Made by a program: the position numbers and the translations under genes. A stretch of 64,000 bases of DNA from an uncultured Clostridia bacterium (GTDB lineage Bacteria; Bacillota; Clostridia; Lachnospirales; CAG-274), in the NCBI GenBank assembly GCA_947630725.1, contig CANRIS010000003.1:162321-226320 (forward strand), given 5' to 3'. Below the pieces are notes generated by a model. That model worked only from the letters and a program-made list of their open reading frames with translations, did not search any database and was not told the DNA's origin. Shown piece by piece: positions 36,556 through 46,321 of the stretch. Position 1 is the stretch's first letter, and each line of letters starts with the position of its first letter.

Positions 36556-37246
36556 TTCTGTACCCTCTTCCCCATACTGTCTTTATATATCTGGGATTCT
36601 GAGGATCCTTTTCGATTTTTGACCTCAGCTTTCTTATATGAACCGTCACGGTGTTGCTTGCAGAATAAACATACATTTCGTTCCATACCGACTCATAAAT
36701 ATTCTGGTTTGTAAATATCTTTTTTCGGTTTGAGGCAAGGAGAAGAAGTATATTGTATTCAAGATCGGTGAGAATGACCTCACTTCCTCCCACGGTGACT
36801 GAGTTGGTGTTTGTGTCGATGACGAGATCGCCTATTTTTATTATTTTGGAGCCGGAATCTTGTCCGCCGTTTTTATATATATAATATCTTCTGAGCAGAG
36901 CCTTAACTCTCGCCACTATTTCGGCGAAGGAGAAGGGCTTAACCATATAGTCGTCCCCGCCGAGACAAAAGCCCATGGTCTTGTCCGAATCCTCGGTTTT
37001 TGCCGTCAGAAAAAGTATGGGCGCCATAGTCTTGTCCCTTATTTCGGTGCAGGCCTTATATCCGTCCTTGACGGGCATCATAACGTCCAGAATAATGAGC
37101 GATATATTTTCATCGGCTTTGTTTACTGCGTCCTCGCCGTTTATGGCCTCTACAACGTCATAGCCCTCGCTTTCAAGAAGAACTCTCAGAACCTCTCTTA
37201 TCTCGGCATTGTCGTCAGCAACAAGAATAGTATATTTTCTGTCCAT
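36548..37246 (-). CDS. OmpR-family response regulator
   Basis: 232 residues. Receiver domain with acidic pocket (VADDNAEI), phospho-acceptor Asp in LIILDVMMP, Thr in FLTAKTE and Lys in MVKPFSF; a winged-helix DNA-binding domain ends in VTVHIRKLRSKIEKDP and VWGRGYRIE. ATG 37246 is preferred because AAGGTG is spaced 6 bases before it. It lies 85 bases after the TolC-like gene and probably controls the efflux operon. Confidence 0.93.
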   Translation of the reverse strand: MDRKYTILVADDNAEIREVLRVLLESEGYDVVEAINGEDAVNKADENISLIILDVMMPVKDGYKACTEIRDKTMAPILFLTAKTEDSDKTMGFCLGGDDYMVKPFSFAEIVARVKALLRRYYIYKNGGQDSGSKIIKIGDLVIDTNTNSVTVGGSEVILTDLEYNILLLLASNRKKIFTNQNIYESVWNEMYVYSASNTVTVHIRKLRSKIEKDPQNPRYIKTVWGRGYRIE

Positions 37247-37330
37247 ATAAATCACCTTTTCTTATGAACCTTTTCTTATGATAAATGAAGGGACAGGCCT
37301 CCCCCAAAAGCCTATCCCGATCGTTTTATT

Positions 37331-38491
37331 TTATGACAAAAGATTAGGATTTTCGTACTGCTTTACGAGAAGATAGTGCGAATAAAGAGCCTCCTGAATG
37401 CTGTTTGCGAGATCCTTCTGGCTGTAGTAGTAGTTGTCAAGCTGAAGCTTTGTTATCTGTCCCAGCTCATACTGCTTTTCATATATGCTTATGTTGTTGT
37501 TGAGGTTCGTCAACTGATCGTTAAGAGTCTTATAATTCTCCTCAATAAGCTTTATGTTGTCATACAGGGTCTTTACGGCACCCTCATATCTGAGCTTTGC
37601 ATCGCTGAGCGCGCTTGTGGCCGAATAGACGTCAGCCTCTCTCTGCACTCTCGATGTGGTGGAGCGGAAATCCGAATGGCGGTCGAGGGCAAATTCGGCT
37701 ACCTTTGCGGTTCTGTCAAGAGCGGCGATGTTTACGTTTGCGTTTGATGTAGCCGCAGCCACTCTTACGTTGAGCGTGCCGGGATCCACCAAGGTATACT
37801 CTATCTCTCCTATCTCAACGGGATATTCTGCGCCTACGTTATAGTCAAGTATGGTGTTCAGCTCGGTATAGTTCGATTCGATCTGATTTTCAAGGGCAGT
37901 CTTTCCCGAAACAATGCTGTTATAATTCTGTACGGCAGTGTCATACTGAGACTTGCTCAGGCTGCCAAGCTCATATTGCTTTTTGGATATATCGAGACTT
38001 CTGGACGCAAGATCTATGTTTTCGTCATATATGGCAAGCCTGTTTTTTGCCTCTATTATATTTGTAAAACAGGTTTCTATGCGGAACCTCAGAGATTCCT
38101 TTTCGGCCTCGATTTTTTCGTTCAGAGTATCGACCTGCGAAGTAAGGGTCTGATAGGATATTGCATAGTTGTTTGTGGTGTTCCAGTCCTCGCTGACCCT
38201 GCGGTATACAATAACATCGTCAAGCTGATCCTCAGCCACCTTTATGCTGTCACGATAGTTGTTTATGGTGGTGCTTCTCATAATGGCTCTTTCTGTGGCG
38301 GCGTCAACCGTCATAGCCTGACCCTCTTCAAGCTGAGGAAACGAGCCGTTTCCCACTCCGTGTACCGAAGCCGAGGTTTTCTTTTTGTTTGCGCTTACAT
38401 CATAGCCCTTTCCATAGGCAGGTGCGCTCATTGTTCCGATAGCAAGCGCCGATGCAAGCAGTATCGGCAAAATTCTTTTTCTCTTTTTCAC
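37331..38491 (-). CDS. TolC-like outer-membrane-efflux-family protein
   Basis: 386 residues with a signal peptide (about 1-27). Two internally similar helical repeats carry the OEP/TolC signature: DISKKQYELGSLSKSQYDTAVQNY and SIYEKQYELGQITKLQLDNYYYSQ. It is shorter than Gram-negative TolC (about 470 residues), and I see no clear beta-barrel strands between the helices, so it may span the wall space without an outer membrane pore. It lies 14 bases after the RND pump gene, completing a tripartite operon. Confidence 0.82.
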   Translation of the reverse strand: MKKRKRILPILLASALAIGTMSAPAYGKGYDVSANKKKTSASVHGVGNGSFPQLEEGQAMTVDAATERAIMRSTTINNYRDSIKVAEDQLDDVIVYRRVSEDWNTTNNYAISYQTLTSQVDTLNEKIEAEKESLRFRIETCFTNIIEAKNRLAIYDENIDLASRSLDISKKQYELGSLSKSQYDTAVQNYNSIVSGKTALENQIESNYTELNTILDYNVGAEYPVEIGEIEYTLVDPGTLNVRVAAATSNANVNIAALDRTAKVAEFALDRHSDFRSTTSRVQREADVYSATSALSDAKLRYEGAVKTLYDNIKLIEENYKTLNDQLTNLNNNISIYEKQYELGQITKLQLDNYYYSQKDLANSIQEALYSHYLLVKQYENPNLLS

Positions 38492-38505
38492 AAAAATTCC
38501 TCCTT

Positions 38506-41500
38506 TTAATACATTCCCCTGTTTTCTTTTTCTCTGTATGCTTTTACAGCCTTGTCATACTTGTCATCAAGAGCATCGGCATAAGGCGAAAATCTTGCTG
38601 ATATTCTCCTCATACGTCTCAGCAGACTGTCTGCAAGCGAATATACGACAGGTATGAACACAAGCGTAACAAGCGTTGAAAGCGTAAGTCCGAATATTAT
38701 AACAACGCCCATGGACTGCTGAGTTTCCATACCCTCCGACAGAGCCAACGCCATAGGCACCATACCGAGCACTGTCGTAAGCGTTGTCATAAGTATGGGT
38801 CTCAGTCTTGACCTGCCCGCCTCCACAAGAGCCTCATGACAGCTCATACCGTGTTCAAGCCGCCGCTGATTTGTATAGTCAACAAGTACGATGGCATTGT
38901 TTACGACCATACCGACCAGCATTATAAAGCCCATATAAGCGTATGAAGTGATGTTCATACCTGTCAGGAAAAGTCCCAACATACCGCCCGTAATGGATAT
39001 GGGCATAGAAAACATAACTATCGTAGGCTGAATAAGTGACTCGAACTGAGACGCCATTATCATAAATACAAGTATTATAGCCACAACAATGACGGTAAAC
39101 AGATCTTTGAAAGCCTCGTCCATATATTCCTGAAGTCCGCCGAATTCATATCTGTAGTTTTCGGGGAAAACATAGTCGCTTATTTTGTCGGAAATAAGGG
39201 TCTGTACCTCGCTTGTGGACATTCCCGTGATGGAGCCTGTGATATTTATAAATCTCTGCTGATTTTCTCTCGTTATTCTCTGAGGAACCTCGCTGACGGA
39301 TATGTCCGCCACCTCTGTAAGAGGAATCTCCGCTCCCGTGCCCGTTTTAACGGTCATAGAATACAGGTCCTTTACATATTCGATATAGTCCTCGGGATAC
39401 ATTACTCTTATATCCGTTTCGATACCGTTTGATTTAAGGGTAGTACCCACGGTACCCGAATTTGATGTATTTACCGCAGAGGCTATCGCTGCCGAGCTTA
39501 TGCCGTAGTTTGCTGCCTTTGCCCTGTCAACGATAATATCTGTCTGTATCGTTCCGTCATCCATAGAGCTTCTTACATTATAGGCTCCGTCTATCTTCTC
39601 TATCTTTTCGATAAGGTCGTCGCTTATCTGTCTGAGCGTCTCTGTTTCATCGCCGTATATGGTTAGCGTAAAGCTGCCCGCTCCGCCAAACGAGCCCATA
39701 GCCATTGAGCCCGAGGACGCCGTTATTTCGGCTCCTGCGATGTCCTTTACCTTTTCTTTTATTTCCTCAACTATTTCATCGGTGCTTCTGTCTCTTTCGT
39801 CCGAAGAAACAAGGTTATACATCATCATTACATTGGAGCCGCCGACCATGGCGAAGGAGCTTTCAGTCTCGGGTATATCGCCTATCTTTTCCATCATTTC
39901 TTCAAGTATACCGTAGCTGTAATCAAAATCATAGCCCTCGGGTATTCTTGCCGTTACGGAAAGGCTGCCTTCATCGGCCTGCGTCATAAGATCCATATCC
40001 AGTGTAAAATATGACATAAGGGACGCTATAAACACAATAACTACCGCAATAACCGTGATTATTCTGTGCTTAAGACACAGATTCACAAGACGGCTGTACG
40101 CATGGTCGAGCCTGTCGAGAGCGCCGTTTATCTTTCTTCCTATCCTTGTAAACACTGTGACCTTTTTCGGACGGACTCTTTCTCTGTCGTCATTCGCCAT
40201 AAGAAAGGCGCAGGCTGACGGCACAAAGGTGACCGAAACGGCATACGAAGCCAGAAGAGCCACACATATGGTTACGCAAATGTCTTTCAGCATCTGTCCC
40301 ATGGTTCCGCCTATGAAAAGGAAGGGAGCAAATACCGCAACGGTTGTCAGCGTAGATGCGGCAACGGCGAGAGCAACCTCTTTCGTGCCGTAATATGCCG
40401 CCTCGGACGCCGAAAAGCCCTTTGTCTTGAAGTTATATATATTTTCCAGAACAACGACCGAGTTGTCTACCAGCATACCTATACCTATAACAACGCCGCC
40501 CATAGATTTGATGTTCATGGTCATTCCCAAAACATACATTACGCCGAAGGTAGCCATTATTGATGTGGGGATAGATATACCTATAACAAGAGCCGACTTC
40601 CAGTTCTGTAGGAAGAACAGAAGAACAAGCACAGCTATGATAGCCGCCTGAAATGATGTGTTGACTACGTTGTGGATAGAATTCTTTATATAATCCGATG
40701 TAGTCGAAAGCATTGTAAAGTGCAGATTGGGAAACTTCTGTTCAAGCTCGTCTATGGTTTCAAGGATCTTGTCGGATATTTCAACAAGATTTCCGTCGGA
40801 AGCAAGGGATACCTCCAGGCTTATACCCTCGCTGCCGTTTATGATAGCTATTCTGTCTCTGTCAAGCTCGACCTCCTTTATTGAATCCGCAATATCCTTA
40901 AGGAGGAGGCCGTTTCCGCCGCTTGTGCTTATGTATATATTCTTTATATCCTCAATGTCCTCAAATGAGCCTGCGACACGCATCGTCATATCCTGAGAGC
41001 CCTGTTTTAAGGTGCCTGCCGAGGTATCCTGATTTTCCTGAGCAAGAGCCTGTGACACGGAAGATATTGTAAGTCCGTAACGGCTCATTTTTTCGGGACT
41101 GAGCATTATCTGTATTTCTTTATCCACACCGCCGTTAAGCGATACGGACGCTATGCCCTCAAGTCTTTCAAAATAGTTGGTGACATTTTCATCAACATAG
41201 TCATAAAGTGTGGCTATGTCCATATTGTCCGAGGTTACGCCTATGTTGAAGGTGCTTGCGTCCATATCCATCTTCATTATGGACGGATCCTCGGCATCAT
41301 CGGGCAACATTCTCGTTACGCCCTCCATTTTGTCTCTCATATCGTTTACGGCGGTATCAAGATCGGTACCGTCCACAAACATTACCACAACCATTGAGCT
41401 TCCCTCCGAGGACTGAGAGGTTATGGTGTCCACGCCCGTAAGGGTCGATAACGTAGATTCGATAGGCTTTGTGACAAGCTCCTCGACCTCTTCGGGGCCT

Positions 41501-41655
41501 GCGCCTCTGTACTGCGTCATAACCATAGCCACAGGCAGATCTACCGAGGGCATAAACTCAAGATCAAGGTTGTTGTAGGCAACAAGACCGAGCATAAGCA
41601 CCACAAGAACTACCATACAGGTGGTGACAGGTCTTTTTATAGAACTTCTTGTCAT
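38506..41655 (-). CDS. RND-family (AcrB/HAE1-like) efflux pump
   Basis: 1049 residues. Two six-helix halves each carry large extracytoplasmic loops. The first helix is followed by MPSVDLPVAMVMTQYRGAGPEEVEELVTKPIE, and GVVIGIGMLVDNSVVVLENIY and YMGFIMLVGMVVNNAIVLVDY hold the helix 4/10 regions. In the helix 4 motif GMLVDNSVV one Asp is present, consistent with proton coupling. It exports drugs or lipophilic compounds using the proton gradient. The start overlaps the adaptor gene by 4 bases. Confidence 0.95.
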   Translation of the reverse strand: MTRSSIKRPVTTCMVVLVVLMLGLVAYNNLDLEFMPSVDLPVAMVMTQYRGAGPEEVEELVTKPIESTLSTLTGVDTITSQSSEGSSMVVVMFVDGTDLDTAVNDMRDKMEGVTRMLPDDAEDPSIMKMDMDASTFNIGVTSDNMDIATLYDYVDENVTNYFERLEGIASVSLNGGVDKEIQIMLSPEKMSRYGLTISSVSQALAQENQDTSAGTLKQGSQDMTMRVAGSFEDIEDIKNIYISTSGGNGLLLKDIADSIKEVELDRDRIAIINGSEGISLEVSLASDGNLVEISDKILETIDELEQKFPNLHFTMLSTTSDYIKNSIHNVVNTSFQAAIIAVLVLLFFLQNWKSALVIGISIPTSIMATFGVMYVLGMTMNIKSMGGVVIGIGMLVDNSVVVLENIYNFKTKGFSASEAAYYGTKEVALAVAASTLTTVAVFAPFLFIGGTMGQMLKDICVTICVALLASYAVSVTFVPSACAFLMANDDRERVRPKKVTVFTRIGRKINGALDRLDHAYSRLVNLCLKHRIITVIAVVIVFIASLMSYFTLDMDLMTQADEGSLSVTARIPEGYDFDYSYGILEEMMEKIGDIPETESSFAMVGGSNVMMMYNLVSSDERDRSTDEIVEEIKEKVKDIAGAEITASSGSMAMGSFGGAGSFTLTIYGDETETLRQISDDLIEKIEKIDGAYNVRSSMDDGTIQTDIIVDRAKAANYGISSAAIASAVNTSNSGTVGTTLKSNGIETDIRVMYPEDYIEYVKDLYSMTVKTGTGAEIPLTEVADISVSEVPQRITRENQQRFINITGSITGMSTSEVQTLISDKISDYVFPENYRYEFGGLQEYMDEAFKDLFTVIVVAIILVFMIMASQFESLIQPTIVMFSMPISITGGMLGLFLTGMNITSYAYMGFIMLVGMVVNNAIVLVDYTNQRRLEHGMSCHEALVEAGRSRLRPILMTTLTTVLGMVPMALALSEGMETQQSMGVVIIFGLTLSTLVTLVFIPVVYSLADSLLRRMRRISARFSPYADALDDKYDKAVKAYREKENRGMY

Positions 41656-43019
41656 TCTGAAACGACCTCCCCGTTAATTTTTACTACGTTGAGAGGAGCT
41701 CCGTCCGTAAGATATGTCTGACCCTTTGTTATAACAAGATCCGAGGGCTCTATGCCGCTTGTGACTTCTATCTCGCTGCCTCCGTCAACGCCTATCTCAA
41801 CGGCTTTTTTTGCAGCGGTATCGCCATCGGCAACAAATACATAATATTCTCCGTCCTCGTCAAGAACAGCGTCTCTCGGGAGAACCATTGCATTTGTGCT
41901 GATCTCCTTGTCGAAGGCTACCTTTGCACTCATACCCGATTTGAGCTTTCCATCGGAGTTGTCTATATTTATTTTTACCGTATATGTACCGTCAGAGTTT
42001 GCGCCGGGAGCAAGCTCCGTAACGTGACCCGTGAATGAATTGTTCAGTGTGGAAACGCTTATATCGGCGGAGCTGTCTATGCTGAGAGCCGAAATTATCT
42101 GTTCGGAAACATTTACCTCAACATTTACGGTGCTTTGGTCTATTATTATAAATGGAGCGTTTGTAGAAAGGGTCGCTCCTGCGGTAACATTACATTCGAG
42201 GACGGTTCCCGAAATGGGGCTGACTACGGCGGCGTCCGAAAGATTCTTTCTCGCCGAGTCAAGGGCTATCTGAGCCGAGTTTACGGCATTCTGAGCCGAC
42301 TCCTTGTTTTCGCCTATGGTCTGATTGACAAGTATGTCATAGGAGCTTTGCGCCTGAGCAAGGGAGTCCTCTGCGCTTTTGAGTCCAAGCTCTGCGTTTG
42401 TATAATTGTTTTTTGCCTGAGTAAGAGCGTTTTCAAGAGTAGTCAGGGTATCCTGCGATATTCCTCCCACATCGAAAAGCTGTTTGTTTGTGTCATAGTC
42501 GCTCTGAGCCTTTTCGAGAGCCACTCTTGCGCTGTCAAGTCCTACCTTGGCATTTTCGACCGCAGTTTCACAGCTCGTTATTGCATTTTTTGAGTTGTTT
42601 ATCTGGGTCTGAACGGCTCCGCCTTCGGTCTGCTTAAGGGATGTCCTTGCTGCATTAAGGCTTGCCTCAGCGCTCCTTACGGCATTATTTAAAGAAGATG
42701 TATCCATCGTATAAAGTACGGCTCCTGCGCTGACCGAGTCGCCTACATCATAGTTTACGGTCGCTACCTTTCCCTGTACGGTGCCTGCAACGGTAACCTG
42801 TTCGTTGGGGGATATGGTACCCGAATATGTATACTGGTTTCTTATTGTCCCCACGTTGGGATTATCGGCATAAACAGCCGTAGCCTCCTTCTGTGCTTCT
42901 CCGCCGGGACCGCCGGGGCCACCGTGTCCCTGTCCCTCGGGGCCGTCTTTCTTTCCTCCGCAGCCGACAGCCATAACGGAAGCCAACGCCAAAACCATGA
43001 TCTTATAACGGAATTTCAT
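41652..43019 (-). CDS. RND efflux adaptor lipoprotein (HlyD/MFP family)
   Basis: 455 residues. Lipobox VMAVGC puts lipidated Cys at about residue 20, followed by a Gly/Pro-rich linker. The lipoyl half-motif VTVAGTVQGKVATVNYDVGDSVSAG is separated from AAVVSPISGTVLECNVTAGATL by a long coiled-coil hairpin (about 115-270), and beta-barrel and membrane-proximal domains follow. It bridges pump and TolC-like partner. AAGGAGG stands 6 bases before the ATG. Confidence 0.94.
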   Translation of the reverse strand: MKFRYKIMVLALASVMAVGCGGKKDGPEGQGHGGPGGPGGEAQKEATAVYADNPNVGTIRNQYTYSGTISPNEQVTVAGTVQGKVATVNYDVGDSVSAGAVLYTMDTSSLNNAVRSAEASLNAARTSLKQTEGGAVQTQINNSKNAITSCETAVENAKVGLDSARVALEKAQSDYDTNKQLFDVGGISQDTLTTLENALTQAKNNYTNAELGLKSAEDSLAQAQSSYDILVNQTIGENKESAQNAVNSAQIALDSARKNLSDAAVVSPISGTVLECNVTAGATLSTNAPFIIIDQSTVNVEVNVSEQIISALSIDSSADISVSTLNNSFTGHVTELAPGANSDGTYTVKINIDNSDGKLKSGMSAKVAFDKEISTNAMVLPRDAVLDEDGEYYVFVADGDTAAKKAVEIGVDGGSEIEVTSGIEPSDLVITKGQTYLTDGAPLNVVKINGEVVSE

Positions 43020-43311
43020 ACTTTTCCTCCTTGTTTTTTCTGGTAATAATATTTTTAATTATATAAAATTGATTATATAAAATAAATAACATAATAAATA
43101 ATTCGATAAGCCATCAAAGGCTCAGTCCGCTTGTCCTGCTCACACCGCCATATCCTTCGGACAGGACTTTTCGGGTACTGTCAACATAAAAAATCGCCTT
43201 ACCTGTGGCGGCTTATGCGGAGACTTTTTCGGATTTTTGCAACTTTTGCGGCGACTGCGATCCTGAAACAACGCTTTTACTGTATTATCTCACCAATTTA
43301 TTAACAATCAA
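43020..43311 (-). promoter_or_regulatory. Promoter and long structured leader of the efflux operon
   Basis: TTGATT (43306-43311), 16 bases, GATAAT (43284-43289) gives a probable start near 43277, leaving a leader of about 255 bases. The leader holds a small CGCC/GGCG hairpin followed by TTTTTT (about 43188-43205) and a later GTCCTG...CAGGAC stem (about 43131-43168) enclosing TCCGAAGGA. Such a layout suggests attenuation, but I cannot match a known riboswitch. The remaining 43312-43389 holds only the rarA 3' hairpin. Confidence 0.4.
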
Positions 43312-43342
43312 TATCCAAAATTATTAAAAATTATGAAACAGA

Positions 43343-43368
43343 GGATCGTACATATAATAATACGATCC
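43343..43368 (-). terminator. Hairpin after rarA
   Basis: Stem GGATCGTA / TACGATCC with a 10-base loop about 20 bases after the rarA stop; the T-rich tail is weak. Confidence 0.45.
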
Positions 43369-43389
43369 CCGCAGCAAATTGTTTGGTAT

Positions 43390-44718
43390 TTATTTATTTG
43401 TTTTTTGTTTTATGAAGTCAAAATATGCTCTGACCTGTTTTTCATATCCGTTTTCGGTAGGCTCATAATATACTGCGTCCTTAAGCTCATCGGGGAGATA
43501 CTGCTGCTCAACATAATGATTTTCATAGTCGTGGGCATATTTATATCCTATGCCGTTGCCCAGTTCTTTATGTCCGCTGTAGTTTGCGTCCTTAAGATAA
43601 GGCGGTATAGTCATTATATCCTTGTTTCTTACGTCCTCGGCAGCCATTTCGACAGCCATATACGATGCGTTCGACTTGGGAGCCGATGCCACATAGCACA
43701 CGGCCTCGCTTAAGGGAATCCTTCCTTCGGGCATTCCCACAAATTCCACTGCGCGGGCAGCCGCCACAGCTACGCAGAGCGCCCTCGGATCCGCCATACC
43801 CACGTCCTCGCTTGCGCATATGACTATACGCCTTGCAATAAACTTGGGATCCTCTCCGCTTTCAAGCATTCTGGCAAGATAATACACCGCAGCGTTGGGA
43901 TCCGACCCCCTCATACTCTTTATAAATGCCGAAATAATGTCATAGTGATTGTCTCCGTCCTTGTCGTATTTAAGAGCCCTTTTCTGAATACACTCCTGCG
44001 CCACCGACAGATCTATCACTATCCTGCCCATAGGATTCTTTTCGGTGGTCAGCACTCCAAGCTCAAGGGCATTCAGAGCAACCCTTGCATCTCCGTCAGC
44101 CATATCAGCCAAAAAATCCAATGCCTCCTCGGTAAGCTCCGCTCCGTATGCTCCAAGCCCCTTTTCGCTGTCGGCTGCCGCTCTCTTAAGTATTTCCTTT
44201 ATATTGTTCCCCGTAAGCTTTTTGAGCTGAAATATAATACTCCTCGACAAAAGCGCCCTGTTGACCTCAAAATACGGATTTTCGGTAGTGGCTCCCACCA
44301 GCACTATAACGCCCTCCTCCACATGGGGCAAAAGCGCGTCCTGCTGACTTTTGTTGAAACGGTGTATCTCGTCTATAAACAATATGGTCTTTTTTCCGTC
44401 AAGCCCCAGATACCGTCTTGCTCTTGCGGCGGTATCCTTTATATCCTTGATACCCGCCGTTGTAGCGTTTATCTGCTCAAAACGGCTGCTTGTGGTGTTG
44501 GCGATTATCTTTGCAAGCGTGGTTTTTCCCGTTCCCGGAGGGCCATAAAATATGACCGATGAAAGCTTATCGGCTTTTATCGCTCTGTACAGTAGCTTTC
44601 CCTCCCCGACAATATCCTCCTGTCCGACAAACTCCTCCAAGCTCACAGGTCTTATCCTCGCCGCAAGAGGAGCCTCGTATTTTACGGCTTTTTCAGCCTG
44701 ATATTCAAACAAATCCAT
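43390..44718 (-). CDS. rarA: Replication-associated recombination protein A (AAA+ ATPase)
   Basis: 442 residues. Walker A GPPGTGKTTLAKII, Walker B ILFIDEIHRFNKSQQDALLPHVE, sensor GATTENPYFEVN and the C-terminal MgsA domain (NYSGHKELGNGIGYKYAHDY). It works at stalled forks with SSB. ATG 44718 has AAGGG 8 bases upstream; the in-frame GTG at 44727 is rejected. It is directly downstream of sfsA. Confidence 0.95.
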   Translation of the reverse strand: MDLFEYQAEKAVKYEAPLAARIRPVSLEEFVGQEDIVGEGKLLYRAIKADKLSSVIFYGPPGTGKTTLAKIIANTTSSRFEQINATTAGIKDIKDTAARARRYLGLDGKKTILFIDEIHRFNKSQQDALLPHVEEGVIVLVGATTENPYFEVNRALLSRSIIFQLKKLTGNNIKEILKRAAADSEKGLGAYGAELTEEALDFLADMADGDARVALNALELGVLTTEKNPMGRIVIDLSVAQECIQKRALKYDKDGDNHYDIISAFIKSMRGSDPNAAVYYLARMLESGEDPKFIARRIVICASEDVGMADPRALCVAVAAARAVEFVGMPEGRIPLSEAVCYVASAPKSNASYMAVEMAAEDVRNKDIMTIPPYLKDANYSGHKELGNGIGYKYAHDYENHYVEQQYLPDELKDAVYYEPTENGYEKQVRAYFDFIKQKTNK

Positions 44719-44729
44719 ATTATTCACCC

Positions 44730-45410
44730 TTATTTCAGCCTTATTTCTATCTCCTTGTCAATAGTCATCTCTTCTTTTGTTATAACACAGTCATATGCAA
44801 GAATTTTTACACCCTTTTCACAGGCTCTGCAAAGCTCTGCGGAAAACTCGGGATCGTTTTCTCTGTTAGGCTCAAAATATATTATGCCCTTCATCTGCAC
44901 AACAAAGAAAACATATGCCTCATACCCCTCATCTACAGCGGATTCAAGCTCCCTTAAGTGCTTTGTCCCCCTTTCGGTCGGGGCATCGGGAAATGACGCC
45001 GCCCTGTGGTTTTCAAGCGTAACTCCCTTTACCTCTATAAAAATACGTCTTTCGCCCTCCTCGATATAAAAATCTATCCGAGAGCTTTTGTATGTACATT
45101 CGGCCTTTATGACATCGGGAGAAAAATACCCGCCCTTAAGCAGCCACTCCCCGACAGCCTTGTTGGGTGCCTGAGAGTCCATATTGACAAGCATATCTCC
45201 CTTATATACCGAAATAAGGTCATAGCCTGTCTTTCTGCCTGCCTTATCGCATTTCTGTATATACACCCTCGCCCCCGGCACAAGCAGCTCCCTGCATCTG
45301 CCCGTATTTTTGACGTGTACGGTTTCTTTTTTGCCCTCTGTAATGACCTCGGCTATAAATCTGTTGGGGCGGCTCAGAAATATTGCCTCTTTTATATTAT
45401 CATATTTCAT
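44730..45410 (-). CDS. sfsA: SfsA family DNA/RNA nuclease-like protein
   Basis: 226 residues. FLSRPNRFIAEV, HVKNTGRCRELLVPGARVY, and the nuclease-like core SSRIDFYIEEGERRIFIEVKGVT with SFPDAPTERGTKHLRELE are diagnostic. Despite the name (sugar fermentation stimulation) the fold is a PD-(D/E)XK-like nuclease. There is no Shine-Dalgarno; an extended -10 box is placed so that transcription would begin at the ATG. Confidence 0.93.
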   Translation of the reverse strand: MKYDNIKEAIFLSRPNRFIAEVITEGKKETVHVKNTGRCRELLVPGARVYIQKCDKAGRKTGYDLISVYKGDMLVNMDSQAPNKAVGEWLLKGGYFSPDVIKAECTYKSSRIDFYIEEGERRIFIEVKGVTLENHRAASFPDAPTERGTKHLRELESAVDEGYEAYVFFVVQMKGIIYFEPNRENDPEFSAELCRACEKGVKILAYDCVITKEEMTIDKEIEIRLK

Positions 45411-45416
45411 AGATTC

Positions 45417-45425
45417 ATTATATCA
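45417..45425 (-). promoter_or_regulatory. Extended -10 promoter of sfsA, possibly leaderless
   Basis: TGATATAAT on the minus strand ends six bases before the sfsA ATG. The expected start point coincides with the A of ATG. No good -35 is seen. Confidence 0.5.
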
Positions 45426-45443
45426 CAGCTTTTCAAAAAAGTC

Positions 45444-45472
45444 TTGTTATTTTTAAATTTTTACGGTATATT
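45444..45472 (+). promoter_or_regulatory. Promoter of the methyltransferase-hslO pair
   Basis: TTGTTA (45444-45449), 17 bases, TATATT (45467-45472), about 100 bases before the ATG. Confidence 0.5.
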
Positions 45473-45573
45473 ATAAGAAAGCGCCCTTAAGTCAATTCGC
45501 TGCGCTTTTCAGTCCGGCCGGCATTTTTGTCATAAGAGCCGACAGACAAAAAATCACAAGGAGCCCTCACCAT

Positions 45574-46320
45574 ATGTACGAAACTCTCGCATCTCTTTAC
45601 GACCTCTATATGGAGGATGTGCCATACGAAAAATGGCTCGATAATATATGCTCTTATATGAAAAAATACTGCAATAACCCCAGAACCGTGCTCGATCTCG
45701 GCTGCGGAACAGGCACTATGTCCATACTGCTTAAAAAAAAGGGCTTTGACGTAACGGGTATAGACATATCCGCCGATATGCTTGCCGAGGCGTCCTCAAA
45801 GGCCTTTGACGAGGGACTTGGCATAGTGTTTTCGCAGCAGGATATGAAAAGCTTTGAGGCTCCCTTTGCCTTTGACGTCATTATATCCCTTTGCGACTGT
45901 ATAAACTATATAACCGATCCCGAAGAGCTGGGGCTTGTGTTTGAAAGCTGCCGAAAAAACCTTGCTGCGGGAGGACTTTTTATATTCGACATAAACAGCC
46001 GCCACAAGCTCAGAAGCATTTTAGGAGACGGCAGCTTTTGCAGTACCGATGAGCGCTCGGCGTTTACCTGCGAAAACTTCTATGACGACGAGGACAATAT
46101 ATGCAGATATTATGTAAATCTTTTTATAGAGGACGAAGACGGAAGATATTCAAGATATGAGGAGCTGCACCGGGAACGAGGATACACCGAGGAGGAAATA
46201 AGGAATCTTCTCGAAAAATCGGGCTTTAAGGTTTATGAGACTGCCGATGCCGACACCCTCGGCAAGGTAACAGATACAACAGAAAGAATATATTTTATAT
46301 CGGGAAAGGAATTGGTATAA
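45574..46320 (+). CDS. Class I SAM-dependent methyltransferase
   Basis: 248 residues. Motif I VLDLGCGTGTMSILL, the acidic loop VTGIDISADML and motif III FDVIISLCDCINYI define a Rossmann methyltransferase of the general methyltransferase-25 type. The substrate cannot be told from sequence; the close pairing with hslO (one base between) is a recurring clostridial arrangement. AAGGAG stands 10 bases before the ATG. Confidence 0.88.
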   Translation: MYETLASLYDLYMEDVPYEKWLDNICSYMKKYCNNPRTVLDLGCGTGTMSILLKKKGFDVTGIDISADMLAEASSKAFDEGLGIVFSQQDMKSFEAPFAFDVIISLCDCINYITDPEELGLVFESCRKNLAAGGLFIFDINSRHKLRSILGDGSFCSTDERSAFTCENFYDDEDNICRYYVNLFIEDEDGRYSRYEELHRERGYTEEEIRNLLEKSGFKVYETADADTLGKVTDTTERIYFISGKELV

Positions 46321-46321
46321 A

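Noticed and set aside
43180..43192. TTGACA in the efflux operon leader as a -35 box
   Set aside because: No -10 hexamer lies at a suitable distance downstream.
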